Assembly: GCF_040782645.1 (NCBI RefSeq)
Contig: NZ_CP160403.1
Span: 372,001 to 436,000 of the forward strand
Direction: 5' to 3'
DNA: 64,000 nt
DNA from: Streptomyces sp. HUAS ZL42
Lineage (GTDB): Bacteria; Actinomycetota; Actinomycetes; Streptomycetales; Streptomycetaceae
Positions 1-9,894 of this stretch are shown piece by piece. Position numbers and translations under genes: made by a program. The notes under the pieces were generated by a model. It was not told the DNA's origin, ran no database searches, and was given only the letters and a program-made list of their open reading frames with translations. How positions within the stretch are numbered: the first letter of the stretch is position 1; each line of letters opens with the position of its first letter.

Positions 1-1
1 G

Positions 2-1309
2 CACTTCACCGGCGACTCCGCGACCGGTCAGATGCTGTACCTCGCGCACAGCACGGACGGCCTGCACTGGAGTGACCTCAACGGCGGAGCGCCGGTCCTG
101 AACTCCAAGATCGGCACGAAGGGGGTGCGCGACCCCGCACTGGTGCGCTCTCCCGACGGCAGCAAGTACTGGATCATCGCGACCGATCTGTGCGTCCGAT
201 GCGGCTCGACGTACACCAACGGCAGCCCCAACTTCGTGGTGTGGGAGTCGACCGACCTGGTGACCTGGTCGAAGCCGTGGCTGCTCGGCGCCGCCGGACT
301 GATCCCCGGCGGAAAGAACGCGTGGGCGCCGGAGGCGATCTTCAACCCCGAGACCAACGACTACGTCCTGTACTGGGCGACGAACGCCTCGGTGAACGGC
401 ATCTTCAAATACCGCATCTACGCCGCCCGCACCAAGGACTTCCGCACCATCACCACCCCGCAGATCTGGATCGACCCGCCCGGCAGCACCCCGGTCGTCG
501 ACACCCAGATGACCGAGGTGCCCGCAGGCACCGGCCCCTACCGCTACCTGCGGGTCTCCGGCGACGGCCAGAACAACGTCGAGGGCAGCAACTCGATCCT
601 CGGGACGTGGACCAACCTCGGCAACCTCTCCAGCATCGGCCTCACCGGCAACGTGGTCGAAGGCCCGGTCTGGATGAAGTTCAGGGACCGCGACGAGTGG
701 GCCCTCTACATCGACTACAACAACCCCCAAGGCGTACGCGAGTACAGGCCGATCCTGACGACCAACCCGTTCGACGTCAGCACCTACCGGCCGCAGGATG
801 CGACCAGCTACGACATGGGCGGCACCCCCAAGCGCCACGGCGCGATCATGACCCTCACGGCCGCCGAGGAGAGCCGCGTGCTCGCCCGCTGGCCCAACAC
901 CCCGGCGCAGCGGCTCCAGTCGTTCAACTTCCAGGACCGGTACGTGCGCCACATCGACTTCGACGTGCGCATCGACCCGAACGTCAGCCCCGTCGAGGAC
1001 TCCCAGTTCCGGATCAGGCCCGGCCTGGCGGGCACCGGCACCGTCTCCTTCGAGTCGGTGAACTACCCCGGCTACTTCCTGCGCCACGCCAGGTACGACT
1101 TCCAGCTCGCCCTCTACGACGGCAGCAGCCAGTTCGCCGCGGACGCCACCTTCCGGAAGGCCGACGGCCTCGCCGACGCCACCTGGTCGTCGTTCCAGTC
1201 GTACAACTTCCCCGACCGCTACATCCGCCACTACGCCTACCAGCTGCGCCTCGACCCGATCACCACCGCGACAGCCCGCAGTGACGCCACCTTCCGTGTG
1301 ACCAACTGA
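2..1309 (+). CDS. GH43-type arabinofuranosidase with AbfB domain (5' partial)
   Basis: The reading frame is open from base 2, so the gene begins upstream of the window. The visible 435 residues start inside a five-bladed propeller-like catalytic domain; 'GVRDPALVRSPDG' followed by a tryptophan- and aspartate-rich stretch is typical of family 43 glycoside hydrolases that remove arabinose from arabinan or arabinoxylan. The last ~135 residues form an AbfB (CBM42) arabinose-binding module with repeated 'FQ/ES.N.P..Y.RH' units (for example 'SFNFQDRYVRH' and 'SVNYPGYFLRH'). The product is probably secreted, but the signal peptide is outside the window. A GH54 gene with a similar tail follows 235 bp downstream on the same strand, suggesting a shared arabinan/arabinoxylan role. 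Exact substrate is an inference. Confidence 0.88.
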   Translation, partial: HFTGDSATGQMLYLAHSTDGLHWSDLNGGAPVLNSKIGTKGVRDPALVRSPDGSKYWIIATDLCVRCGSTYTNGSPNFVVWESTDLVTWSKPWLLGAAGLIPGGKNAWAPEAIFNPETNDYVLYWATNASVNGIFKYRIYAARTKDFRTITTPQIWIDPPGSTPVVDTQMTEVPAGTGPYRYLRVSGDGQNNVEGSNSILGTWTNLGNLSSIGLTGNVVEGPVWMKFRDRDEWALYIDYNNPQGVREYRPILTTNPFDVSTYRPQDATSYDMGGTPKRHGAIMTLTAAEESRVLARWPNTPAQRLQSFNFQDRYVRHIDFDVRIDPNVSPVEDSQFRIRPGLAGTGTVSFESVNYPGYFLRHARYDFQLALYDGSSQFAADATFRKADGLADATWSSFQSYNFPDRYIRHYAYQLRLDPITTATARSDATFRVTN

Positions 1310-1544
1310 CCCGCACCGACAGGGGTGCCGGCGCCTGTGACACCACCTCACTGTGGCGCCAGGACACCAGCCGGCTCGCCGCCGCCCCTCGGAGCTGACA
1401 AGCACCCCGCCCCGAATCCGGTGCCGAAAACGGCCGAAGCCGCACCGGCACGGAGGTGTCAACGCAACCCGCGCCGTCCGCACAGCCGGGCACCGGGGGT
1501 TCGTCGACGCTCACATCACACCACACCTGGTGAAGGAGTTCTTC

Positions 1545-3101
1545 ATGATCAAGCCATCGTGGTCACGCAGCGTCAGACGCGCGCTGCTCGCGGCGGGTGC
1601 CACCGCCGCGCTCGCCGCCGGCCTGCTCACCGCCACGGCCACCACCTCGCAGGCCGCCACCCAGGGGCCGTGCGACATCTACGCCGCCGGCGGCACCCCC
1701 TGCGTTGCGGCGCACAGCACCACCCGCGCCCTGTACGGAGCGTACAACGGCCCGCTGTACCAGGTCAGGCGCGCCTCCGACAACGCGACCAAGGACATCG
1801 GCCTGCTGAGCGCCGGCGGATACGCCGACGCCGCCGCGCAGGATTCCTTCTGCGCCGGCACCAGCTGCATCATCACCGTCATCTACGACCAGTCCCCCAA
1901 GGGCAACAACCTCACCCAGGCACCCGGGGGCGGAGCGGCTGGCGGGCCGGACAACCTCGCCAACGCATTCGAGGCGCCCGTCACCGTCGGCGGACACAAG
2001 GCCTACGGCGTCTACGTCGCCCCCGGCACCGGCTACCGGAACAACAACACCAACGGCATCGCCACCGGCGACCAGCCCGAGGGCATGTACGCGATCTTCA
2101 ACGGCAAGCACTTCAACGGCGGCTGCTGCTTCGACTACGGCAACGCCGAGACCAACAACCTGGACACCGGCAACGGCCACATGGAGGCCCTCTACTTCGG
2201 CAACAACAAGGGCTGGGGCTGGGGCAGCGGCAACGGCCCCTGGGTCATGGCCGACCTGGAGAACGGCCTGTTCTCCGGGGTCAACCGCGGATTCAACGCG
2301 GGCGACCCGACCGTCAACCACCGGTTCCTGACCGCCATGCTCAAGGGCGGCCCGAACCAGTGGGCCCTCCGCGGCGGCAACGCCCAGTCGGGCAGCCTGT
2401 CCACCTTCTACAACGGCGTACGCCCCACCGTCTCCGGCTACAACCCGATGCACAAGGAAGGCGCGATCATCCTCGGTATCGGCGGTGACAACAGCAAGTG
2501 GGCCCAAGGCACCTTCTACGAAGGCGTCATGACCCAGGGCTACCCCTCGGACGCCACCGAGGACGCCGTACAGGCCAACATCACCGCCGCCGGCTACGAC
2601 AGCGGCTCCACCAGCACCGGCTCACTGACCCCCGGCTCCCGGATCTCCCTGAAGGCCACCACCTCGCCCTGCTGCACCTCGCACTACCTCCGCCACAACG
2701 ACGCCGACACCAAGGTCGTCATCTCCAGCATCAACTCCGCCAGTTCGGCCACCGACAAGGCCGACGCCACCTGGATCGTCCGCGCCGGCCTGGCCAACAC
2801 CTCCTGCCTGTCCTTCGAGTCCGCCAACAACCCCGGCCAGTTCCTTCGCCACTTCAACTACCAGCTCAACCTGAACTTCGACGACGGCGGCAGCGCATTC
2901 GCGAAGGACGCCACCTTCTGCCCCACCACGGGCAACAGCGGCGTCGGCACCTCCTTCCAGTCCGTCAACTTCCCGACGAAGTACATCCGCCACTACAACT
3001 ACACGGCCTACATAGCCAGCAATGGCGGCACCAACGCCTGGGACTCCGCGACGGCGTGGGCCCCGGACACCAGTTGGCTCACCGCATCTCCCTGGAGCTG
3101 A
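1545..3101 (+). CDS. abfB: secreted GH54 alpha-L-arabinofuranosidase B with AbfB domain
   Basis: The 518-residue product releases terminal alpha-L-arabinofuranose from arabinoxylan and arabinan outside the cell. The ATG at 1545 is chosen because GAAGGAG lies 7-13 bases upstream and because it opens a classic signal peptide (Arg-rich start, Ala/Leu core, 'SQA' cleavage region near residue 37). Residues ~40-370 match the GH54 catalytic domain: vicinal cysteines 194-195 and Glu202 in 'CCFDYGNAETN' correspond to the family's vicinal disulfide and nucleophile, and Asp315 in 'GIGGDNS' to the general acid. Residues ~380-518 form an AbfB/CBM42 beta-trefoil with repeated 'RH' motifs. GH54 is best known from fungi, but Streptomyces copies exist. 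No regulator site was recognised in the 235-bp gap upstream. Confidence 0.93.
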   Translation: MIKPSWSRSVRRALLAAGATAALAAGLLTATATTSQAATQGPCDIYAAGGTPCVAAHSTTRALYGAYNGPLYQVRRASDNATKDIGLLSAGGYADAAAQDSFCAGTSCIITVIYDQSPKGNNLTQAPGGGAAGGPDNLANAFEAPVTVGGHKAYGVYVAPGTGYRNNNTNGIATGDQPEGMYAIFNGKHFNGGCCFDYGNAETNNLDTGNGHMEALYFGNNKGWGWGSGNGPWVMADLENGLFSGVNRGFNAGDPTVNHRFLTAMLKGGPNQWALRGGNAQSGSLSTFYNGVRPTVSGYNPMHKEGAIILGIGGDNSKWAQGTFYEGVMTQGYPSDATEDAVQANITAAGYDSGSTSTGSLTPGSRISLKATTSPCCTSHYLRHNDADTKVVISSINSASSATDKADATWIVRAGLANTSCLSFESANNPGQFLRHFNYQLNLNFDDGGSAFAKDATFCPTTGNSGVGTSFQSVNFPTKYIRHYNYTAYIASNGGTNAWDSATAWAPDTSWLTASPWS

Positions 3102-3479
3102 CGAGGGACCGAACCCGTGGGTGCCTCCAGCCGGCCACTCACGGGTTCGGGAGCCGCCCACGGTCGTGCGCAGACGGTCGGCGACCGATCCTGCGAAGTC
3201 CTTTCCGTGCGGCGCCCCGGCCTTCAGCTGTGGCGCCGTTCGGACGTGGATGCTTGTTCTGCCAGCCGAGAGCGACTCATGACAAATGCCGAACAGGACC
3301 ATTTGCGCCGCGAATTCACTCTTCCAGCGCCCGATAGCTCCACCAACGAAGTTCGACATATCGACCAAGATGGTCTTTCGATGCGACCACATCCCCGGCT
3401 TTCCATACGCCTCGGAGGCACCAGACGAACGCACCCCCCTCCCGTCGCGCCGGCTGTTCCTCGGCCTCGCCGCGGAGTA
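3102..3479. other. intergenic, no convincing gene
   Basis: This stretch lies between the GH54 stop and the deiminase remnant. Bases ~3280-3410 are visibly less GC-rich than their surroundings. Short open frames exist on both strands, but none has a ribosome-binding site, length or motif that supports a gene. The minus-strand frame continuing out of the deiminase remnant runs on to a stop at about 3316. Confidence 0.5.
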
Positions 3480-4070
3480 ACAGCCGGTCGGACAGGGCCT
3501 GGTCGATCGTGCGGATGCGGCCTCAGGCGTAGGAGCGGGGGATGGCGAACACCTTCGTTTGGCCGTGCCCGTCGCGCTGCGCCTGGCGCAGCAGGGCGAG
3601 CGCGCCCTCCGGGTCGGCGATGCCGATCTTCCAGCCGCGGGGTGTCGGCGGGCAGGAACTGCACGAACTCGTCCACGTGGCCGACGCCGAGCCATCCGGT
3701 GTCGAGCACCAGCGACTCCTGCGCCTGCTGGGCCTTGACGGATCAGCGTGCGGGGCGCCATGAGGCGGATGTTGACCACGTTCGGGTTGTGTGCGGAGCG
3801 GCCCAGTTCGGCGGAGACCGGTGGAGGCCCAGACGTAGTAGCCGTCGGCCAGGTAAGCCAGGCGCTGGTCGCCGTCACGATCACCGATGGTCCCCCAGCC
3901 TGTGCGACGGCGCCCATGAGCATCCTGGCGAGCGTCCAAGGGCCAAGTCCCGCAAGGGCCATCCCGTGGTGACCGGATTCCCAACCGCCGTTGTGGTGAT
4001 GGCGAGGGACCGCATCCGGCAACTCCGCCCATGTCTCCGACGAACGGGCCGCGCGCCGGGCGTCGGCGGG
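3480..4070 (-). pseudogene. protein-arginine deiminase (PAD) remnant
   Basis: Three minus-strand frames together spell pieces of the C-terminal catalytic domain of a PAD-family enzyme, which converts peptidyl-arginine to citrulline. The key piece is 'GWLGVGHVDEFVQFLPAD' (about 3640-3700), matching the PAD motif 'WLSVGHVDEFLSFVPA' that carries active-site His and Asp residues. It is followed in another frame by 'IADPEGALALLRQAQRDGHG' and preceded in a third by 'RSAHNPNVVNIRLMAP'. A TGA at 3523-3525 interrupts the frame just before 'RIRTIDQALSDR'. At least two frameshifts and one stop are needed to read it, and the N-terminal domains are missing. It sits tail-to-tail with the GH54 gene and directly downstream of the carboxylase gene. 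Family call is confident; function is lost. Confidence 0.75.
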
Positions 4071-4073
4071 CCT

Positions 4074-7000
4074 TCACCAGGTGTCGACGCAGCGGCGCGA
4101 GCCGCGCCGCCCGGGCTCAGGGTCATGCAGCAGTGTGCTGATCCAGCGTCGGGACTCGGCCGGGTCGATGACGTCGTCGATCTCGAAGACCGATGCGACG
4201 TTGAGGGCCTTGCCGTGCTCGTAGGCGGCCGCGACCCTGCGGGCGAACTCCCGCTCGCGCTCGTCCGCGTCCGCGATGGCCGCCAGCTCCCGGCGGTAGC
4301 CCAGCCGCACCGCACCCTCGATGCCCATCGGCCCGAACTCGCCCGTGGGCCACGCAACCGTGAACCGGGGGATGCGGAAGCCGCCACCGGCCATGGCCTG
4401 GGCGCCCAGCCCGTAGCCCTTGCGCAGCACGATCACTCCGAACGGCACCGTGAGCGCCGAGGCGTGTACGAACATGCGGCTGACATGCCGCACGGTCGCG
4501 GTCTTCTCCGCCTCGGGCCCGACCATGAACCCGGGTGTGTCGCACAGGGAGACCACCGGCAGCCCGAACGCGTCGCACAGCTGCAGGAAGCGGCTCGCTT
4601 TGTCGGCCGCGTCGGAGTCGATGGCGCCGCCCAGATGCCGCGGGTCGTTGGCGAGGATGCCGCACGGGCGGCCCTCCACCCGGGCCAGAGCGGTGATGAC
4701 GCCGCGACCGAAATGCCGCCGCAGCTCCAGGACGGAGCCCGCGTCGGCGAGCGTGGCGATGACCGCACGCACGTCGTACGCCCGCCGACGGTTCTCGGGA
4801 ACGAGGTGGCGCAGTCGGCGCTGGTCGGGGCACTCCCACTCCGTCACCGGGCCCTGGAAGTACGACAGATACGAGCGCGCCAGCCGGACGGCGTCCGCGT
4901 CGTGCTCGGCCTCGAGGTCGATGACGCCGTTCGCCCGCTGGACCTCGACCGGCCCGATGTCCTCCGGGGCGAAGCTGCCCAGACCCCCGCCCTCGATCAT
5001 GGCGGGGCCGCCCATGCCGATGGTGGCCTCGGGCGTGGCGATGATGACGTCGCAGCAGCCGAGCAGCGCGGCGTTGCCGGCGAAGCAGCGCCCCGAGCCG
5101 ATGCCGACCAGCGGCACCTTCCCGCTCAGGGACGCGAACAGCGCGAAGGCCATACAGTCCAGGCCGGAGACCACCGTGCCGTCCACATCGCCCGGCCGGC
5201 CGCCGCCGCCTTCGGCGAACACAACGACGGGCAGGTCCGCCTGTTCGGCCAACGCGAAGAGCCGGTCCTTCTTGCGGTGGCCCATCATGCCCTGGGTGCC
5301 GGCCATGACGCTGTAGTCGTACGACATCGCCACCACGCGCGCGGACCGGGGCCCGAACCGGTCGGCACCCACCGTGCCCACGCCGCCGACCAGGCCGTCG
5401 GCGGGGGTACGGCGAATGAGGTCGTCCATGGACCGGCGGCTGCGCTGGGCGGCGATCGCCAGGCCGCCGTACTCGACGAAACTGCCCGGGTCACACAGGT
5501 CGGCGATGTTCTCGCGGGCGGTGCGCCGCCCCTCGGCGTGCCGCCGGGTGACCATCTCGGGGCGGCGGGCGTCGTCGCCGAACCGCTTGCGTGCCCGAAC
5601 CTCTTCCAGATCGGCGCGTGGAGCGTCCGGGTCCGGCCGCGCCTCGGGGTGCGGCGTCCCGTCCGCCGCGCCGGTGGCCTCCATCACCACCAGCGGCTGA
5701 CCGTGCTCGGCCAGATCACCCGGCGCTGCCCGGACGGCGACGACCACGCCGTCGCCCGGCGCCTGGAGCAGGTGCTCCATCTTCATGGACTCCAGGACCA
5801 TCAGAGTGCTTCCGGCCCTCACTCGCTCGCCTTCGGCGACGGCGACGTCGACGACGGTGGCCGTCATGGGCGCGGTGACGGTGAGCGTGCCCTGCGGCTC
5901 GCTGGCGTCGGACACCCCCGCGTCCTTCTCCGCGTCCTTCTCCAGGTCTGTCGCCGTGTCTGTCCCCTGCGGGACCAGTGCGGGCAGGAGTTCGTCGAAA
6001 AGCGCCGTGTGCAGCCGCCCGGCGACCACCTCGGGTGCCTCCAGCAGCCGCCGCACCACCTCGGCGTTGGTGGCGACTCCCTCGACCCTGAGCTCCGCCA
6101 GGGCGCGGCGGGCGCGGGCGAGCGTGTCGGGCAGGCTGCCGGAACCGTCGTGAGCGACGAGCTTGGCCAGCAGCGAGTCGAAGCGCGGGCTGACCCGACC
6201 GCCGGGGAACGCGGCGGTGTCGACGCGCACACCCGGCCCGGCCGGCGGCCAGAAGACGTCCAGCGTGCCGGCGCCGGGCAGCACCGTCCCGTCGGGGTGG
6301 ACCGCCTCGGCGTTGACCCGCACCTGTACCGCGCAGCCGCGGGGAATGGGAGCCTGCCCCGCCCCGATGCGGTCGAGACTGTCGCCGGAGGCCACCCGTA
6401 GCTGGGCCCTGACCAGGTCAACTCCGGTGACCTCCTCGGTGACGGTGTGTTCGACCTGGATGCGCGGGTTGGCCTCGAGGAAGTAGAAGCCCGGGGAGCC
6501 CCTGCCGGTATCCGCAAGGAAATCGCCGCTGTCCACGAGGAACTCGAACGTGCCGAGACCGGCATAGGCGACCTCCCGGGCCATGCGCAGCGCCGCATCG
6601 TGCAGTCCGGCTCGCACCGCCTGGTCGAGACCGGGCGCCGGCGCGATCTCGACGATCTTCTGCCGGTGCCGCTGCAGGCTGCAGTCGCGGTCGCCGTAAC
6701 CGACTACGGCGCCCGTGCCGTCGCCGAGCACCTGCACCTCGACATGGCGGGCACGCCGCAGCAACTGCTCGACGTAGACCGCGCCGTCGCCGAAGGCGTG
6801 CGAGGCCTCCGAACGGCAGCGCCGGACGGCCTCCTCCAACTGCCCTGCCTCGTACACCGCCCGCATGCCGCGCCCGCCGCCGCCGGCGACCGCCTTGACC
6901 ATCACCGCGGCACCCTCGCCGAGGCCGGCCATGAACGCGCGCGCCTCCTCGATGCCGGTGTCGCCGGACGTCGCCGGCAGCACCGGCACGCCCAGCCGCG

Positions 7001-7370
7001 CGGCGAGTTCACGGGCCGCGGTCTTGTCACCGAGCGTCCGCAGCACCTCGGGGCGCGGCCCGATCCAGATGAGTGCGGCGTCGGTGCACCGCTGCGCGAA
7101 GTCTGCGTTTTCGGCCAGCAGTCCATAGCCGGGGTGGACCGCGTCGCAGCCCGTGCGCACCGCCGCGCCGACCAGGGCCGCCGCGTCCAGGAAGGCCGCC
7201 GGCCCCTCGCCGTCGAGCACCACGACCTCGTCGGCCATGCGGGCGTGCAGCGCGTCCGCCTCGTCGCGGGTGTGGAGCGCCACCGTCACCAGGTCCAGCT
7301 CGCGGGCGGCGCGGATCACCCGTACCGCGATCTCGCCGCGGTTGGCGACCAGCAGCTTGGCCAGACCCAT
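4074..7370 (-). CDS. single-chain biotin-dependent acyl-CoA carboxylase
   Basis: The 1098-residue protein combines all parts of an acyl-CoA carboxylase that adds carbon dioxide to acetyl-, propionyl- or a longer acyl-CoA. Residues 1-110 begin 'MGLAKLLVANRGEIAVRVIR', the standard biotin-carboxylase N-terminus; an ATP-grasp domain follows with 'AVAGGGGRGMR' and 'FLEANPRIQVEHTVTE'. The biotinyl domain carries 'VLESMKMEHL' with the biotinylated Lys530. Residues ~610-1098 form the carboxyltransferase, with 'LVGIGSGRCFAGNAALLG' and 'LCDTPGFMVGPEAEK'. The ATG at 7370 is preceded by GGAAAGGA; earlier in-frame codons read as non-coding. Most actinobacterial carboxylases use separate alpha and beta chains, so the full fusion is notable. 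Acyl-CoA specificity cannot be read from the sequence. It is transcribed alone. Confidence 0.92.
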   Translation of the reverse strand: MGLAKLLVANRGEIAVRVIRAARELDLVTVALHTRDEADALHARMADEVVVLDGEGPAAFLDAAALVGAAVRTGCDAVHPGYGLLAENADFAQRCTDAALIWIGPRPEVLRTLGDKTAARELAARLGVPVLPATSGDTGIEEARAFMAGLGEGAAVMVKAVAGGGGRGMRAVYEAGQLEEAVRRCRSEASHAFGDGAVYVEQLLRRARHVEVQVLGDGTGAVVGYGDRDCSLQRHRQKIVEIAPAPGLDQAVRAGLHDAALRMAREVAYAGLGTFEFLVDSGDFLADTGRGSPGFYFLEANPRIQVEHTVTEEVTGVDLVRAQLRVASGDSLDRIGAGQAPIPRGCAVQVRVNAEAVHPDGTVLPGAGTLDVFWPPAGPGVRVDTAAFPGGRVSPRFDSLLAKLVAHDGSGSLPDTLARARRALAELRVEGVATNAEVVRRLLEAPEVVAGRLHTALFDELLPALVPQGTDTATDLEKDAEKDAGVSDASEPQGTLTVTAPMTATVVDVAVAEGERVRAGSTLMVLESMKMEHLLQAPGDGVVVAVRAAPGDLAEHGQPLVVMEATGAADGTPHPEARPDPDAPRADLEEVRARKRFGDDARRPEMVTRRHAEGRRTARENIADLCDPGSFVEYGGLAIAAQRSRRSMDDLIRRTPADGLVGGVGTVGADRFGPRSARVVAMSYDYSVMAGTQGMMGHRKKDRLFALAEQADLPVVVFAEGGGGRPGDVDGTVVSGLDCMAFALFASLSGKVPLVGIGSGRCFAGNAALLGCCDVIIATPEATIGMGGPAMIEGGGLGSFAPEDIGPVEVQRANGVIDLEAEHDADAVRLARSYLSYFQGPVTEWECPDQRRLRHLVPENRRRAYDVRAVIATLADAGSVLELRRHFGRGVITALARVEGRPCGILANDPRHLGGAIDSDAADKASRFLQLCDAFGLPVVSLCDTPGFMVGPEAEKTATVRHVSRMFVHASALTVPFGVIVLRKGYGLGAQAMAGGGFRIPRFTVAWPTGEFGPMGIEGAVRLGYRRELAAIADADEREREFARRVAAAYEHGKALNVASVFEIDDVIDPAESRRWISTLLHDPEPGRRGSRRCVDTW

Positions 7371-8121
7371 CGTCAGCGGTCCTTTCCGTAAGCATCGGCA
7401 GCGGCCGGGGACGCCGAAGACACGGCGATGCGCGCGGCATACGTTGTCCGCCACGACGGCCTCCACCCGGCTCCCACATACCAACTGGTCGGCATGTTCC
7501 ACATCACCGTAGGGGAGCTTGCGGGCCGGGACAAGGGATCCGGAGACGGCGGGGGCAGGCCGGGGCTTTCGTCTCACTGATCGACCGTACAGGCCGAATC
7601 GACGTTACCCAGCGACTAATTGAATGCGGTACGGATGAATCGTGAATTGACACCTCCGGGGCTGATACAGATCAAACGGCGGACATGCCCCCGCCTGATC
7701 CCATTCCCGGCAGGGCGACGATCCACGCGCGGAGACCGTTGTATTCGGCAATGGCGCTAATTCGGCTTCAGCACGGCTTCACATCCCGACATGCTCTGGG
7801 TGCCCACAGGCGCCAGGGCCGATCACCGGTCGAGCAGGCGTCGGCCATGGCGGGATGGGAGGAGTCTGCCCGCACTGAGGACTGTTGAATGCAGCAAGGA
7901 CATCGGGGTGTTGCGCCGGGACGGGCCGCACCGCGCGTTCGGCGCCTGCGGCCACACCCTTTCCTTCCTCGGTACTCCGCCGGAGCCAGTTATCAGGTCC
8001 CGGTCACGGTCGGCAGACCGCAAAAGGAAGCGCTCCTTTGAGCAAGCAGCGGCGATTTCGGCCGGAAGCAATGCGCACAGCTGCGAGATCGACATTCAAC
8101 GCCCTATTTCAGGAGCAGGTC
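7371..8121. other. intergenic region upstream of divergent genes
   Basis: This 750-bp gap separates the minus-strand carboxylase start from the plus-strand repeat-protein gene, so it should hold both promoters. Short open frames occur, but none has a convincing start, ribosome-binding site or family motif. The part around 7590-7680 is less GC-rich than the rest, as expected of a promoter region. No operator was recognised. Confidence 0.45.
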
Positions 8122-8895
8122 ATGAAGAGAACGCACCATCGCACCGTGGCACTTCTGGCCACGGTATGCGGTTTCACACTGTGCCTCCCGGGCGTGGCCC
8201 GCGCGGCCGACGCACCGACACCACATCTTCTCGCCACGACGCTGGTGAACAAGACCGGCACCACGATCACGGTCACCGCCGGAGTCGGCCGGGGCAACAC
8301 GATCAGCGTCTGGCAGTCAGGCAGCAGCATCAGAATCAGAGACACCGGAGACACGGTCGCACCGTCCGGCGACTGCACCGCCGTCAGCACGACCGAAGTC
8401 GCCTGCAGGGCCGCCGACACCACCGAACTCGTGGTCAACGCCGGCGACCAGGACGACAACGTCACCTCCTCGCTGGCCGCCCTCGGCGTCACCCTCATCG
8501 GCGGTGCCGGCAACGACAACCTCTACGGCGGATCCGCCAACGACACCCTCGAAGGCGACGAGGGATCCGACTTCCTCTCCGGCGGCGCAGGAAACGACAC
8601 GCTGACGGGCGGAGCCGAGGCAGACAGGATCTTCGGCGGCTCCGGCAATGACTCCATCGAGGGACGCGGCGGCTCGGACATCGTGGACGGCGGTGCCGGC
8701 AACGACGTGATCTACGGCGGCAACGGCAACGAGCAGATCGTCCCAGGCGCAGGCCACGACTACGCCGAGGGCGGCAACGGCCGGGACACCATCGACGCCG
8801 TGGACAACGTCAGCGGCAACGACTACGTCGAAGGCGGCGCTGACGTGGACGACTGCCGCGCCGACTTGGGCGACAACGTCAGCGGATGCCCCTGA
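8122..8895 (+). CDS. secreted Gly/Asn/Asp-repeat (RTX-like) protein, copy 1
   Basis: The 257-residue protein starts at the ATG at 8122, seven or so bases after AGGAGCAGG, and opens with a signal peptide ending near 'GVARAADA'. A ~90-residue N-terminal region with two cysteine-containing segments is followed by about eleven nine-residue units of the type 'GGxGNDxLx' (for example '[20 protein letters not shown]'). Such units bind calcium in the parallel beta-roll of RTX proteins. No protease, lipase or toxin domain is attached, and there is no type I secretion operon nearby; a Sec signal peptide is present instead. The next gene is a paralogue 64 bp downstream, so the two probably form an operon. 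Role unknown; a calcium-stabilised extracellular matrix or coat protein is only a guess. Confidence 0.85.
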   Translation: MKRTHHRTVALLATVCGFTLCLPGVARAADAPTPHLLATTLVNKTGTTITVTAGVGRGNTISVWQSGSSIRIRDTGDTVAPSGDCTAVSTTEVACRAADTTELVVNAGDQDDNVTSSLAALGVTLIGGAGNDNLYGGSANDTLEGDEGSDFLSGGAGNDTLTGGAEADRIFGGSGNDSIEGRGGSDIVDGGAGNDVIYGGNGNEQIVPGAGHDYAEGGNGRDTIDAVDNVSGNDYVEGGADVDDCRADLGDNVSGCP

Positions 8896-8959
8896 CCAGC
8901 GTGAGGGAGCAGCACGCCAGTACCCGTACACGACGAGACAACACGAAAGGCGGGCACCG

Positions 8960-9736
8960 ATGAGAACACGAGGCATCTGCACCACGGTGGTGGCGATCGG
9001 CGCACTCACCTGCGCCCCGCTGACCGCCGCTTCCGCCGCACCCGATGCGGCCCCCGGCGGAAGCCTGGCCGCCACCACGGTCGTGCAGGAGGTGGGCGAC
9101 ACCCTTAGCGTCACGGCTGCCCAGGGCGTGGCGAACGACATCACCATCCGGCGTCAGGGCAACGTTGTCGTGGTGACGGACGCGGGGGACACCGTGTCCG
9201 CCGTCGCCCCGTGTCAGTCGACGGGGACGCACACGGCGGAGTGTCCGCTGCCCGTCACCTCGATACGGGTCAACGCCAACGACGCCGATGACAGCGTCAG
9301 CATCTCCCCCAACCTGGAGGCCGCCGGAACGGTGATCGGCGGTGCAGGTGACGACCGCCTCAACGGCGGCCCCAGGGCGGACCGGCTCGTCGGCGACGAC
9401 CCCGCTGCCACTGGCCTGAGGGCGACGCCCGGCAACGACACCATCAACGGCGGCCCCGGCAACGACACCATCTCCGGGCTGGCCGGCAACGACACCATCA
9501 ACGGCAATGCCGGCAACGACACTCTCAACGGCGACGACGGCAACGACACTCTTGAGGGCGACCAGGGCAACGACACCCTCACGGGAGGCCGCGGCAACGA
9601 CACGCACATCGGCGGCGAGGGCAACGACACCCTCAACGCCGTGGACAACGTGATCGCCAACGACAGCCTCGACGGCGGCCTCGGCTTCGACACCTGCAAC
9701 CGCGACACCGGCGACACGGCCGTCAACTGCCCCTGA
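8960..9736 (+). CDS. secreted Gly/Asn/Asp-repeat (RTX-like) protein, copy 2
   Basis: This 258-residue protein is a paralogue of the preceding one. It has a signal peptide ('[15 protein letters not shown]' style core), an N-terminal beta-rich region with the same 'TISVxxxGNxVxVxDAGDTVS' pattern and a cysteine pair, then a run of perfect 'GNDTLxG/D' units between residues ~120 and 230, and the same tail pattern of 'AVDNV', a cysteine and 'NCP'. The start at 8960 follows GAAAGGCGGG. The repeat block is more regular than in copy 1, which fits recent expansion of units by slippage. Shared N- and C-terminal features show tandem gene duplication. Function is unknown. Confidence 0.85.
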   Translation: MRTRGICTTVVAIGALTCAPLTAASAAPDAAPGGSLAATTVVQEVGDTLSVTAAQGVANDITIRRQGNVVVVTDAGDTVSAVAPCQSTGTHTAECPLPVTSIRVNANDADDSVSISPNLEAAGTVIGGAGDDRLNGGPRADRLVGDDPAATGLRATPGNDTINGGPGNDTISGLAGNDTINGNAGNDTLNGDDGNDTLEGDQGNDTLTGGRGNDTHIGGEGNDTLNAVDNVIANDSLDGGLGFDTCNRDTGDTAVNCP

Positions 9737-9894
9737 TCAACCACTCGTTTCCTCGGTACTGCGCTGCACACTGTCGTGAGGTCGGGGAAGCACGGGAGCC
9801 CCCAGGGAAATGATCGGGTGGAGGCGTCGCCGGACAGCCGTACCGGCTGTCCGGCGGCAGGATGACAGCCGGTGACGAACGACTGCCGGGGCGC

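Noticed and set aside
3117..6401. 1094-codon plus-strand open frame
   Set aside because: It is the complement of the carboxylase gene; its Arg/Gly/Ala-rich sequence has no domain and it runs across the deiminase remnant. A GC-bias shadow.
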